DNA of 5,248 bases from Pseudomonadota bacterium. GTDB taxonomy: Bacteria; Pseudomonadota; Gammaproteobacteria; Pseudomonadales; Oceanobacteraceae. This document shows positions 1 through 5,248 of this stretch, piece after piece; within the stretch, counting starts at the first letter, position 1; each line of letters opens with the position of its first letter. Below the pieces are notes generated by a model. That model searched no databases, was not told the origin of the DNA, and saw nothing but the letters and a program-made list of their open reading frames with translations. The stretch covers positions 1 to 5,248 of the forward strand of contig JAEWQT010000281.1 of NCBI GenBank assembly GCA_023399105.1, written 5' to 3'. The translations under genes and the position numbers were made by a program.

Positions 1-1226
1 GCGGTAGACAGTGCAGCCGCAATACCACCGGCAGCAATCAGACCGATTACCCAGCCCGGCAGACCAGCAATTTCCGGGTTAGCCAGTACCATGATGTCGT
101 TGTTAACAGTCAGCTCGTTACCGTTCCAGCCACGCTCGGCAGCTGTGTCGGCAAAGTCAGCGTTCTTGTCGTTGTACACCTGGATACGGCCATCGTTGTT
201 TTTGTCTTCGAATTTCACCAGACCGGTTTCTTCCCAGGTCTTGATCCACTCAGGACGTTCAGCGTATTCCAGCGCCGGAGCACTGGTGCCTTCCGGATAC
301 ACGGTGTTCATCAGGTTCAGACGAGCCATGGAGCCTACGGCCGGAGCAGTCAGGTACAGCAGGGCAATGAACACCAGCGCCCAGCCAGCAGACCAACGGG
401 CATCAGCAACTTTCGGTACGGTGAAGAAACGGATGATTACGTGCGGCAGCCCAGCAGTACCGATCATCAGTGACAGGGTGAACAACAGCATGTTCAGTTT
501 GTTGTCGACGTCAGCGGTGTAGTCCTGGAAGCCCAGATCATTCACAACCTGGTTCAGTTTTTCCAGCAGCGGCAGACCAGACTCGGTGTGAGTACCGAAC
601 ATACCCAGTGACGGAATGGCGTTACCGGTTAACTGCAGAGAAATAAACACGGCAGGAATGGTGTAAGCAATGATCAGTACCACGTACTGAGCCACCTGAG
701 TGTAAGTAATACCTTTCATACCACCCAGTACGGCGTAAACCAGTACTACGCCGGCGGCAATCCAGATACCGGCGGTGCTGCTGACTTCCAGGAAGCGGGA
801 GAAAGCCACACCGGCACCGGTCATCTGTCCGATTACGTAGGTAACAGAGGCCACGATCAGACAGATAACGGCCACCAGACGCGCACCGCGGCTGTAGAAG
901 CGGTCACCGATAAAGTCGGGCACGGTAAACTTACCGAACTTACGCAGGTACGGAGCCAGCAGCATGGCCAGCAGTACGTAACCACCGGTCCAGCCCATCA
1001 GGAAGGACGAGTTAACGTAACCTACCGACAGCAGACCCGCCATGGAAATAAAGGAAGCTGCAGACATCCAGTCAGCCGCAGTTGCCATACCGTTGGCAAC
1101 CGGGTGCACGCCACCACCCGCAACATAATATTCTTTGGTAGACCCGGCGCGGGCCCAGATGGCGATACCGAAGTACAGTACAAAGGATGCGCCAACAAAC
1201 AGCAGGTTAATCGCAAATTGACTCAT
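1..1226 (-). CDS. Sodium:solute symporter, VC_2705 subfamily (large subunit), 3' end beyond window
   Basis: Inner-membrane sodium-coupled transporter of the SSS family. The open frame runs uninterrupted for 408 codons from the ATG at 1226 to the window edge; relatives are roughly 550-590 aa, so about a quarter is missing. Residues 5-24 form TM1. The stretch around residues 50-66 (ADWMSAASFISMAGLL) and the GGMKGITYTQVAQ segment at 168-180 are hallmarks of the family. Further hydrophobic segments lie near 73-94, 116-140, 153-170, 177-199, 244-268 and 279-297. A hydrophilic stretch of about 75 residues (about 315-388) follows, with an EF-hand-like loop at 341-352. The last visible helix (390-408) ends in ALST, where SSS proteins place sodium-site Ser/Thr residues. 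The start is supported by GAGGAG 7 nt upstream, overlapping the stop of the DUF4212 gene. Pairing with DUF4212 distinguishes it from ActP, which pairs with DUF485. The substrate is probably acetate or another small monocarboxylate, but that is inference from related families. Confidence 0.93.
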   Translation of the reverse strand, partial: MSQFAINLLFVGASFVLYFGIAIWARAGSTKEYYVAGGGVHPVANGMATAADWMSAASFISMAGLLSVGYVNSSFLMGWTGGYVLLAMLLAPYLRKFGKFTVPDFIGDRFYSRGARLVAVICLIVASVTYVIGQMTGAGVAFSRFLEVSSTAGIWIAAGVVLVYAVLGGMKGITYTQVAQYVVLIIAYTIPAVFISLQLTGNAIPSLGMFGTHTESGLPLLEKLNQVVNDLGFQDYTADVDNKLNMLLFTLSLMIGTAGLPHVIIRFFTVPKVADARWSAGWALVFIALLYLTAPAVGSMARLNLMNTVYPEGTSAPALEYAERPEWIKTWEETGLVKFEDKNNDGRIQVYNDKNADFADTAAERGWNGNELTVNNDIMVLANPEIAGLPGWVIGLIAAGGIAAALST

Positions 1227-1230
1227 ATTC

Positions 1231-1491
1231 TCACTCCTCGACGCCGAATTCTTTATCGAGTTTGTTCATTCGCCACGCGTAGTGAAAAATGATTGCGATA
1301 AAGGTGATGATTGCACCTTGCTGGGCAAACCAGAATCCAAGGTCCGCTCCTCCAACATTAATGCCCGCTAACATCGGACGCAGAATGATGGCAAAACCGT
1401 ATGACACCAGCGCCCACACAAACAGGCTGCCCAGAATCAGACGGACATTGGCCTTCCAATATGCGGCTGCGTTGTTTTTATCAGTATCCAT
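1231..1491 (-). CDS. DUF4212 small subunit of sodium:solute symporter
   Basis: An 86-aa membrane protein, the expected size for the DUF4212 family (putative solute:sodium symporter small subunit). Two hydrophobic helices are visible, around residues 17-38 (ILGSLFVWALVSYGFAIIL) and 51-71 (FWFAQQGAIITFIAIIFHYA). They are followed by a short charged tail with RMNKLDKEFGVEE, typical of the family. The start at 1491 is chosen over the in-frame ATG at 1527 because GGAGGGG sits just upstream, and because MDTDKNNAAAYWKANVRLIL is the usual kind of N-terminus; the extra 12 residues upstream look like leader sequence. The gene lies 4 nt before the symporter, whose ribosome binding site overlaps this gene's last codons, so translation is probably coupled. 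It is known as a constant neighbour of VC_2705-type symporters; its exact role (assembly or stability) is not established. Confidence 0.92.
   Translation of the reverse strand: MDTDKNNAAAYWKANVRLILGSLFVWALVSYGFAIILRPMLAGINVGGADLGFWFAQQGAIITFIAIIFHYAWRMNKLDKEFGVEE
1234..1239 (-). promoter_or_regulatory. Ribosome binding site of symporter gene
   Basis: GAGGAG on the minus strand, 7 nt before the ATG at 1226. These six bases are also the last two Glu codons of the DUF4212 gene, directly before its TGA, so ribosomes ending the small subunit gene are placed to start the large one. Confidence 0.75.
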
Positions 1492-1493
1492 AA

Positions 1494-1500
1494 CCCCTCC
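1494..1500 (-). promoter_or_regulatory. Ribosome binding site deciding the DUF4212 start
   Basis: GGAGGGG on the minus strand ends 2 nt before the ATG at 1491; measured from its GGAGG core the spacing is 4 nt. No comparable purine run precedes the alternative ATG at 1527, so this site fixes the start. Confidence 0.7.
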
Positions 1501-1564
1501 GGATTTATTATTTGAATGCCGTTTCAACCTAGCAGTATGTTGTTAAGGCATGACAGCTAGACAT

Positions 1565-1670
1565 TGGTCTTACCGTGGGGTTAAGGGTTTTTATTGGCTA
1601 TTTTTTTGTTTAAAAACAATAGGTTGGGTAATTTTTCAATGCTTAAAAACAGCCGCGACCATGGTCTTAC
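1565..1670. repeat. Pair of 9-bp direct repeats in symporter operon leader
   Basis: TGGTCTTAC occurs at 1565-1573 and again at 1662-1670 on the plus strand, which is GTAAGACCA reading toward the symporter operon. The copies are 97 bp apart. The upstream copy overlaps the perfect 10-bp palindrome GACCATGGTC at 1657-1666. Between them, TTGTTT (1606-1611) and AAACAA (1614-1619) form a second short inverted repeat in an AT-rich tract. Paired sites upstream of an operon could be operators, but no regulator is identified. The rest of 1492-1700 is noncoding leader or promoter DNA in which I could not pick a convincing -35/-10 pair for the operon. Confidence 0.35.
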
Positions 1671-1700
1671 AAGGCGTTGGTAGGGGGTGTTCCAGATTGT

Positions 1701-1722
1701 AAAAAAGCCCGCCGGAGCGGGC
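1701..1722 (-). terminator. Intrinsic terminator of the 88-aa gene
   Basis: On the minus strand, GCCCGC, loop TCCG, GCGGGC form a perfect 6-bp GC-only stem (1722-1717 pairing with 1712-1707). TTTTTT at 1706-1701 follows immediately. It starts about 20 nt after the stop codon of the upstream minus-strand gene at 1742. It should insulate the symporter operon from that gene. The T tract is present only in the minus direction, so this is a one-way terminator. Confidence 0.88.
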
Positions 1723-1741
1723 CAGAAAACGGCCAGAATTA

Positions 1742-2008
1742 TTACAGCGTCGGCAGATACTGCATCAGATCATCCACTTCGGCGTTGTTGCCGGTCATGA
1801 TTTTGGAAAAGTCGATATTGGTGCCGGTTAAGGTAATTTCCCCGCCCGGGGTCAGCAGAGGGAAGCCATCGCTAACGGCGGTCCAGCTGGTATTGCCGTT
1901 TACGCTTAATGCCGTAATCTGAGGGGCCGGAACATTCGCGTCTGAGGCGGCTCGTTGTTGTTCACGGTCGGTGAGCACCGCGGTGGTGTGCGAAAGCAGG
2001 GCTGTCAT
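1742..2008 (-). CDS. Hypothetical 88-aa protein with IPT/TIG-like segment
   Basis: I do not recognise this protein. The 88-aa frame has no signal peptide or membrane segment. Residues 1-27 are polar and may form a helix (DREQQRAASDA). From about residue 28, PQITALSV, then TPGGEITLTGTNIDF at about 53-67, resemble the opening beta strands of IPT/TIG immunoglobulin-like domains (pattern P-x-I-x-x-L-S ... GG-x-x-T-x-x-G-T-N). The chain is too short for a complete 80-90 residue domain after that point. It ends in an acidic, leucine-containing tail (EVDDLMQYLPTL). Reality as a gene is supported by an intrinsic terminator right after the stop and by a plausible promoter upstream. Against it, no strong Shine-Dalgarno sequence precedes the ATG; only a weak GGGAT lies nearby. 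It is monocistronic and divergent from marC. A structural or phage-derived accessory role is possible but unproven. Confidence 0.65.
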   Translation of the reverse strand: MTALLSHTTAVLTDREQQRAASDANVPAPQITALSVNGNTSWTAVSDGFPLLTPGGEITLTGTNIDFSKIMTGNNAEVDDLMQYLPTL

Positions 2009-2091
2009 GATGGGTTATCCCGTTTTGTTGTTGTGGTAAGAATGGCAGTGTCAGAAGGCAGGTTGGCCCACACCTTAGGGCTAGCTGGGTG

Positions 2092-2120
2092 ATTTTATTA
2101 TTTGGCGCAGCCGGTCTGAA
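2092..2120 (-). promoter_or_regulatory. Candidate sigma70 promoter for the 88-aa gene
   Basis: On the minus strand TTCAGA (2120-2115, 4 of 6 to TTGACA) and TAAAAT (2097-2092, 5 of 6 to TATAAT) are separated by exactly 17 nt. Transcription would begin near 2085, giving a leader of about 77 nt before the ATG at 2008. The same AT-rich patch contains TATTAT (2096-2101) on the plus strand as a possible -10 for marC, but without a good -35. Confidence 0.4.
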
Positions 2121-2133
2121 CCGGAGCGTTTTT
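2106..2133 (+). promoter_or_regulatory. Hairpin with T tract just upstream of marC
   Basis: CCGGT (2111-2115) and ACCGG (2120-2124) enclose the tetraloop CTGA. The stem can be extended by CGC (2106-2108) with GCG (2126-2128) across a small bulge. TTTTT follows at 2129-2133 and then the marC ribosome binding site. The layout resembles a weak intrinsic terminator or attenuator on the plus strand. It could instead be a 5' stabilising stem of the marC mRNA. Nothing in the sequence decides between these. Confidence 0.35.
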
Positions 2134-2139
2134 AAGGAG
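2134..2139 (+). promoter_or_regulatory. Ribosome binding site of marC-family gene
   Basis: AAGGAG, a near-perfect Shine-Dalgarno sequence, lies 5 nt before the ATG at 2145 and fixes that start. Confidence 0.8.
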
Positions 2140-2144
2140 TTTGC

Positions 2145-2789
2145 ATGGGCGATACCGCCGCACTGGCGCTGGCTACCTTGTTTGCCACCGTAAGCCCGAT
2201 TGATGTGTCGGCCATTTTTGCCGCCATCACTGTGAATGCCAGCCAGCCGGCGCGCCGGCGTATGGCCATCCGTGGCGTGGCCATTGCCACCATTGTGTTG
2301 GGGCTGTTTGCCATTATTGGTGACTGGCTGCTGAACGCACTGGGTATTTCGCTGGCGGCGTTGCGTACCGCCGGCGGCATTATGCTGCTGTTAATGGGCA
2401 TTGATATGGTGTTTGCGCGCAGTTCTTCGGCCAACAGCCCGACCGCGGAAGAGGAAGAAGAAGCCATGGGCAAGCGCGATGTGTCGGTGTTCCCGCTGGC
2501 GCTGCCGTTGATTGCCGGCCCCGGCACCATGGGCGCGCTGATTCTGCTGATGGCGCAGACCAAAGGCCATCTGCTGGAACAGTTCACTGTGTTTGCCATG
2601 CTGGGCGTGGTGATGCTGCTGACTCTGGTGAGCCTGTTGGCCGCCACGCAGCTGAACCGTTTGCTGGGCGTGACCGGTATGCAGGTGATTACCCGGGTGA
2701 TGGGGGTGTTATTGTGCGCGCTGGCGGTGCAGTTTGTGTTTGATGGCATTGCCGAAAGCGGCCTGTTGCCGGCGCTGGAGCCACGCTGA
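2145..2789 (+). CDS. MarC family integral membrane protein (UPF0056)
   Basis: A 214-aa inner-membrane protein of the usual MarC-family size (about 200-220 aa). Six hydrophobic segments are visible, roughly at residues 5-27, 42-64, 67-91, 116-137, 145-168 and 180-203, in two three-helix halves. The family signature regions are present: a first helix with SPID followed by IFAAITVNAS and an arginine cluster (36-43), the RTAGGIMLLLMGIDM segment (74-88), and the LPLIAGPGT motif (120-128) opening the second half. The loop between the halves is strongly acidic (EEEEE at 102-106). The start has AAGGAG 5 nt upstream. Despite the name, E. coli MarC is not required for multiple antibiotic resistance, and the substrate of the family is unknown. 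It is followed 49 nt later by dgt on the same strand, and may share its transcript. Confidence 0.9.
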   Translation: MGDTAALALATLFATVSPIDVSAIFAAITVNASQPARRRMAIRGVAIATIVLGLFAIIGDWLLNALGISLAALRTAGGIMLLLMGIDMVFARSSSANSPTAEEEEEAMGKRDVSVFPLALPLIAGPGTMGALILLMAQTKGHLLEQFTVFAMLGVVMLLTLVSLLAATQLNRLLGVTGMQVITRVMGVLLCALAVQFVFDGIAESGLLPALEPR

Positions 2790-2804
2790 CGCGGCCGATA
2801 TACT
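2776..2804 (+). promoter_or_regulatory. Candidate sigma70 promoter for dgt
   Basis: TATACT (2799-2804, 5 of 6 to TATAAT) lies 17 nt after TGGAGC (2776-2781, only 3 of 6 to TTGACA). Transcription would start near 2811, about 28 nt before the dgt ATG. The -35 lies inside the last codons of marC, so dgt could be read both from this site and through marC. Confidence 0.4.
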
Positions 2805-2838
2805 GCGCCGCAATTATTTTTCCGATCAGGAACCGATC

Positions 2839-4188
2839 ATGTCTGCAACGATGCACTGGCACAAATTGTTGTCTGCCACCCGCTTTGGTGAGCCACAGGG
2901 CACGCTGGATCTGGAGCCGGGGCGTACTCCTTTCGATAAAGACTACGATCGCATTATTTTTTCTTCGGCATTCCGCCGCCTGGATCGTAAAACCCAGGTG
3001 CATCCGCTGGCCGAAAACGACCATGTACACAGCCGTCTTACCCACAGTCTGGAAGTCGGCTGCGTGGGCCGCTCGCTGGGTACCCGGGTGGGGCGGGCGC
3101 TGCGCGATAAATTACCGCTGGGTCTGAACGCCAACGATGTGGGCGCGCTGGTGCAGGCCGCTTGCCTGGCGCACGATATTGGTAATCCGCCCTATGGTCA
3201 TACCGGTGAAGATGCTATCCGGCATTGGTTCCGCGAAGCCGGTAACGCACATTTTCTGGACGGTTTAAGCCCGCTGGAGCGTGCCGATCTGCAAACCTTT
3301 GAGGGCAATGCGCAGGGCTTCCGCATTGTTACGCAGGTGGAATCGCACCGTTTTAATGGCGGCCTGCGTCTGACCTACGGCACGCTGGGGGCCTTTCTGA
3401 AATACCCTTGGACGGTGGATTTCGTACAGCGTGGTGAAGCGAAAAAATTCGGCTGTTATCAGACCGAATTGCCGATTCTGCGTCAGGTAGCTACTCAGTT
3501 GGGATTGCTGGAATTAAAACCGGATTGCTGGGCGCGGCATCCGCTGGTGTATCTGCTCGAAGCCGCTGATGATATCTGTTATGGCCTGATTGATCTGGAA
3601 GACGGTATTGAAATGGGCTTGCTGCAGTATCAGGAAGTGGAAGACCTGCTGCGCCCGTTGCTGGCCGATCATTGGCCGGCGGTACAGACCGAGCTGGAGC
3701 AGGCCGATACCTTGCGCCGGCGCCTGCAAAGCCTGCGCGGGCTGGCCATGGAAGTGCTGGTAACCGCGGCCAGTACCGCTTTCGTGCGCCATGAACAGCA
3801 GTTGCTGGCCGGCCAGTTGCAGGGGGATCTGATTGATTACTGCCCGGCGCCAGTGCGTCAGGTGGTGGCGGCCGCCAAGCAAATGGCGCGGGAACGGATT
3901 TTCCGCGATAACCGCAAGCTGGCGGTAGAAATCGGCTCCTATTCCACATTAGGCACCCTGCTGGAAGCCTTTTTACTGGCGGTACGGGAGCGGGTGCTGG
4001 ATGGCCAGGCCACCTTCCGTAACCAGCGGGTACTGGAATTAATGGGGCGTTCAGCGCCGCAGAGCGACTGGACGCTGTATGAAGCCTATATGCGTGCCAT
4101 CGATTTTATTTCCGGCATGACCGATAACTACGCGGCGCAGATTGCCCGGCAGTTTTCCGGTTACCAGCCCGGCCCGGCGCATTTCTGA
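2839..4188 (+). CDS. dgt: Deoxyguanosinetriphosphate triphosphohydrolase (dNTPase, HD domain)
   Basis: Cytoplasmic enzyme that hydrolyses dGTP (or dNTPs) to the deoxynucleoside and tripolyphosphate, affecting the dNTP pool. The 449-aa protein contains the full HD metal site: H69 in RLTHSLEV, H112-D113 in LAHDIGNPPYGHTGE, and D244 in LEAADDICYG. H121 and E124 occupy the spacing of the catalytic His126 and Glu129 of E. coli Dgt. The N-terminal RTPFDKDYDRIIFSSAFRRL block (29-48) is typical. The length is near 440-450 aa, as in the Pseudomonas-type long dGTPases, and shorter than E. coli Dgt (505 aa). The ATG at 2839 is preferred because AGGA lies 7-8 nt upstream and MSATMHWHKLL is a typical beginning. 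The frame stays open back to an ATG at 2734, but that would overlap marC with implausible sequence. The DUF486 gene follows after 9 nt. Nucleotide preference cannot be told from sequence. Confidence 0.94.
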   Translation: MSATMHWHKLLSATRFGEPQGTLDLEPGRTPFDKDYDRIIFSSAFRRLDRKTQVHPLAENDHVHSRLTHSLEVGCVGRSLGTRVGRALRDKLPLGLNANDVGALVQAACLAHDIGNPPYGHTGEDAIRHWFREAGNAHFLDGLSPLERADLQTFEGNAQGFRIVTQVESHRFNGGLRLTYGTLGAFLKYPWTVDFVQRGEAKKFGCYQTELPILRQVATQLGLLELKPDCWARHPLVYLLEAADDICYGLIDLEDGIEMGLLQYQEVEDLLRPLLADHWPAVQTELEQADTLRRRLQSLRGLAMEVLVTAASTAFVRHEQQLLAGQLQGDLIDYCPAPVRQVVAAAKQMARERIFRDNRKLAVEIGSYSTLGTLLEAFLLAVRERVLDGQATFRNQRVLELMGRSAPQSDWTLYEAYMRAIDFISGMTDNYAAQIARQFSGYQPGPAHF

Positions 4189-4197
4189 GTCAGTACC

Positions 4198-4554
4198 ATG
4201 AGCATTTCTCCGGTCGCGATTTCTGTTGGTTTGCTGATCTGCAGTAACGTCTTTATGACCTTCGCCTGGTACGCCCACCTGAAAACCATGAACCACAAGC
4301 CCTGGGTCATTGCGGCGCTGGTCAGCTGGGGCATCGCCCTGTTTGAATACCTGCTGCAGGTGCCGGCCAACCGCATTGGTTATACCGTGCTGTCAGTGGG
4401 GCAGCTGAAGGTGATACAGGAGGTCATTACCCTCAGTGTATTTGTGCCTTTTGCCTTGCTGTATTTAAAAGAGCCACTGAAGCTGGATTATTTATGGGCG
4501 GCACTCTGCCTGATTGGCGCGGTCTATTTTGTCTTCCGCAGTGAAATGGGCTGA
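4198..4554 (+). CDS. DUF486 (DMT-type) small membrane protein
   Basis: A 118-aa protein with four predicted helices (about residues 5-25, 34-55, 72-90, 96-113). This is the size of a single four-helix unit as in small drug/metabolite transporter proteins. Conserved DUF486 features are visible: TFAWYAHLK (21-29), EYLLQVPANRIG (50-61) and QLKVIQEVITLSVF (69-82), then LYLKEPL before the last helix. The substrate and function of DUF486 proteins are unknown; the resemblance to the DMT superfamily suggests a homodimeric transporter, which is inference. The ATG lies 9 nt after the dgt stop, with only a weak GAG-containing purine stretch upstream, so translation may depend on ribosomes finishing dgt. 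It is probably cotranscribed with dgt. Confidence 0.9.
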   Translation: MSISPVAISVGLLICSNVFMTFAWYAHLKTMNHKPWVIAALVSWGIALFEYLLQVPANRIGYTVLSVGQLKVIQEVITLSVFVPFALLYLKEPLKLDYLWAALCLIGAVYFVFRSEMG

Positions 4555-4585
4555 GCGGAGGCTCGCATGCCTTTACCGTGCCGGT

Positions 4586-4591
4586 TAGAAT
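4586..4591 (+). promoter_or_regulatory. Possible -10 element upstream of lepB
   Basis: TAGAAT (5 of 6 to TATAAT) lies in the 67-nt gap between the DUF486 gene and lepB, flanked by two copies of TGCCGG (4579-4584 and 4591-4596). The hexamer 17 nt upstream (TCGCAT) is a poor -35, so this may be a weak or activator-dependent promoter, or chance. Confidence 0.25.
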
Positions 4592-4621
4592 GCCGGCCTC
4601 ATCTGAACAATAAGTGATGGT

Positions 4622-5248
4622 ATGGATATCGATTTTCCCCTGATTTTACTGGTGCTGACTGCCGCTACCGGTATCGTGGCGTTGTTGGATAAAGTCTGGC
4701 TGGCACCGCAGCGCAAAGCCCGGGCGCAGCAGCTGATTGCCGATAAGGCGCACCCTGAGGACATTCACAAGGCCGAAACCGAATCCTTCGTGGTGGAGCA
4801 GGCCAAGTCGTTTTTTCCCGTGTTGGCCATTGTGTTCGTGTTGCGTTCTTTTATTGCCGAACCGTTTCAGATTCCGTCCGGTTCCATGGAGCCTGGGCTG
4901 ATTCAGGGCGATTTTATTCTGGTCAGCAAGTTTCATTACGGGCTGCGCATGCCGGTGTTCGGCAATACCTTAATTCCCACCGGTGAGCCGGCCCGCGGCG
5001 ATGTGATGGTATTTTTCCCGCCCGATGATCCGCGTTATTTCATCAAACGGGTCATCGGTCTGCCCGGTGACCATATTGTCTACCGTAACCGTCAGCTCAC
5101 TATTAATGGTGAGCCTGTGCCGACTCAGGAATTGGGCGGTGAGCCGTCCTGGCGGCCACAAAAAATCATGGCGCAGGAACAGTTCGGAGATACCAGCGCA
5201 GCGGTGCAATGGATGATTGGCCGCTCGCCCATCACGGGCGGGCCGGTG
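4622..5248 (+). CDS. lepB: Signal peptidase I, 3' end beyond window
   Basis: Membrane-bound serine protease that removes signal peptides from exported proteins on the periplasmic face of the inner membrane. The 209 visible codons are open to the window edge. Hydrophobic helices lie at about residues 5-22 and 64-79, separated by a charged cytoplasmic segment, the E. coli LepB topology. Box B (PFQIPSGSMEP) carries the nucleophile Ser88, equivalent to E. coli Ser90. Box D (YFIKRVIGLPGD) carries the general-base Lys142, equivalent to E. coli Lys145. Between them lies GDFILVSKFHYGLRMP. Box E (GDNRDNS type) is not reached, so the C-terminal part, probably 60-100 residues, is outside. The ATG at 4622 is the only reasonable start: an in-frame TGA sits at 4604, and no other in-frame ATG, GTG or TTG lies between. 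The Shine-Dalgarno is weak (TAAGTGA). lepA does not precede it here; rnc and era would be expected downstream in this class. Confidence 0.95.
   Translation, partial: MDIDFPLILLVLTAATGIVALLDKVWLAPQRKARAQQLIADKAHPEDIHKAETESFVVEQAKSFFPVLAIVFVLRSFIAEPFQIPSGSMEPGLIQGDFILVSKFHYGLRMPVFGNTLIPTGEPARGDVMVFFPPDDPRYFIKRVIGLPGDHIVYRNRQLTINGEPVPTQELGGEPSWRPQKIMAQEQFGDTSAAVQWMIGRSPITGGPV

Noticed and set aside
91..522. 143-aa open frame on the plus strand
   Set aside because: It is antisense to the symporter gene, whose own frame gives a clear SSS-family protein; the plus-strand translation has no family features.
1492..1527. N-terminal extension of the DUF4212 protein to the ATG at 1527
   Set aside because: The strong GGAGGGG site sits inside this stretch, directly before the ATG at 1491, and the family begins close to MDTDKNN.
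1707..1722. Terminator hairpin acting on the plus strand
   Set aside because: The stem is symmetric but the plus-strand sequence after it is GC- and A-rich with no T tract, so only the minus direction is supported.
2132..2749. 205-aa open frame on the minus strand
   Set aside because: It lies entirely antisense to the marC-family gene, has low-complexity Ser/Ala/Thr-rich content and no recognisable family; it is a shadow of the GC-rich codon pattern.
2734..2838. N-terminal extension of dgt to the ATG at 2734
   Set aside because: The extra 35 residues would overlap the end of marC out of frame and do not look like any dGTPase N-terminus; the ATG at 2839 has a good ribosome binding site.
3491..3949. 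152-aa and overlapping 122-aa open frames on the minus strand
   Set aside because: Both are antisense to dgt, Pro/Arg/Ala-rich or featureless, and explained by the coding strand's composition.
4646..5216. Short open frames on both strands over lepB
   Set aside because: They overlap the lepB reading frame, which contains the catalytic Ser and Lys boxes and is open to the window edge.

Overview
The window reads as chromosomal DNA of a marine-type gammaproteobacterium. An Oceanospirillales-like or Pseudomonas-like relative is the best guess, because the long-form dGTPase, the DUF4212/VC_2705-type symporter pair and the lepB sequence all fit that group. This placement is inferred from protein resemblance alone; no rRNA or other phylogenetic marker is present. 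All genes appear intact apart from the two cut by the window edges. There is no tRNA, rRNA, insertion sequence, phage integrase or CRISPR array.

Left part, minus strand (1-1491): a two-gene transport operon. A small two-helix membrane protein (DUF4212) is followed 4 nt later by a large sodium:solute symporter of the VC_2705 subfamily. The symporter is cut by the window start just inside its conserved sodium-site helix. A 250-nt AT-rich spacer (1492-1741) separates this operon from the next gene. It holds a 9-bp direct repeat, two short palindromes and a clear minus-strand terminator.

Middle (1742-2144): a short orphan minus-strand gene for an 88-aa protein of unknown function. Its C-terminal half resembles the start of an IPT/TIG (immunoglobulin-like) fold. 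It has a plausible promoter of its own and a clean intrinsic terminator. It diverges from the rightward genes across a 136-nt region that contains a hairpin followed by five T.

Right part, plus strand (2145-5248): marC-family membrane protein, dgt-type dNTP triphosphohydrolase, a DUF486 small four-helix membrane protein (9 nt after dgt) and lepB (signal peptidase I, cut by the right edge). All point the same way, with gaps of 49, 9 and 67 nt, so they could be cotranscribed. A candidate promoter sits just after marC, upstream of dgt. The proteins do not form one obvious pathway; this looks like housekeeping genes arranged head to tail. lepB is not preceded here by lepA, its usual partner in this class of bacteria.

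I found no convincing new multi-gene system. The items most worth a second look are the orphan IPT/TIG-like small protein, the EF-hand-like loop in the symporter's large inter-helix segment, and the repeats in the symporter operon leader.
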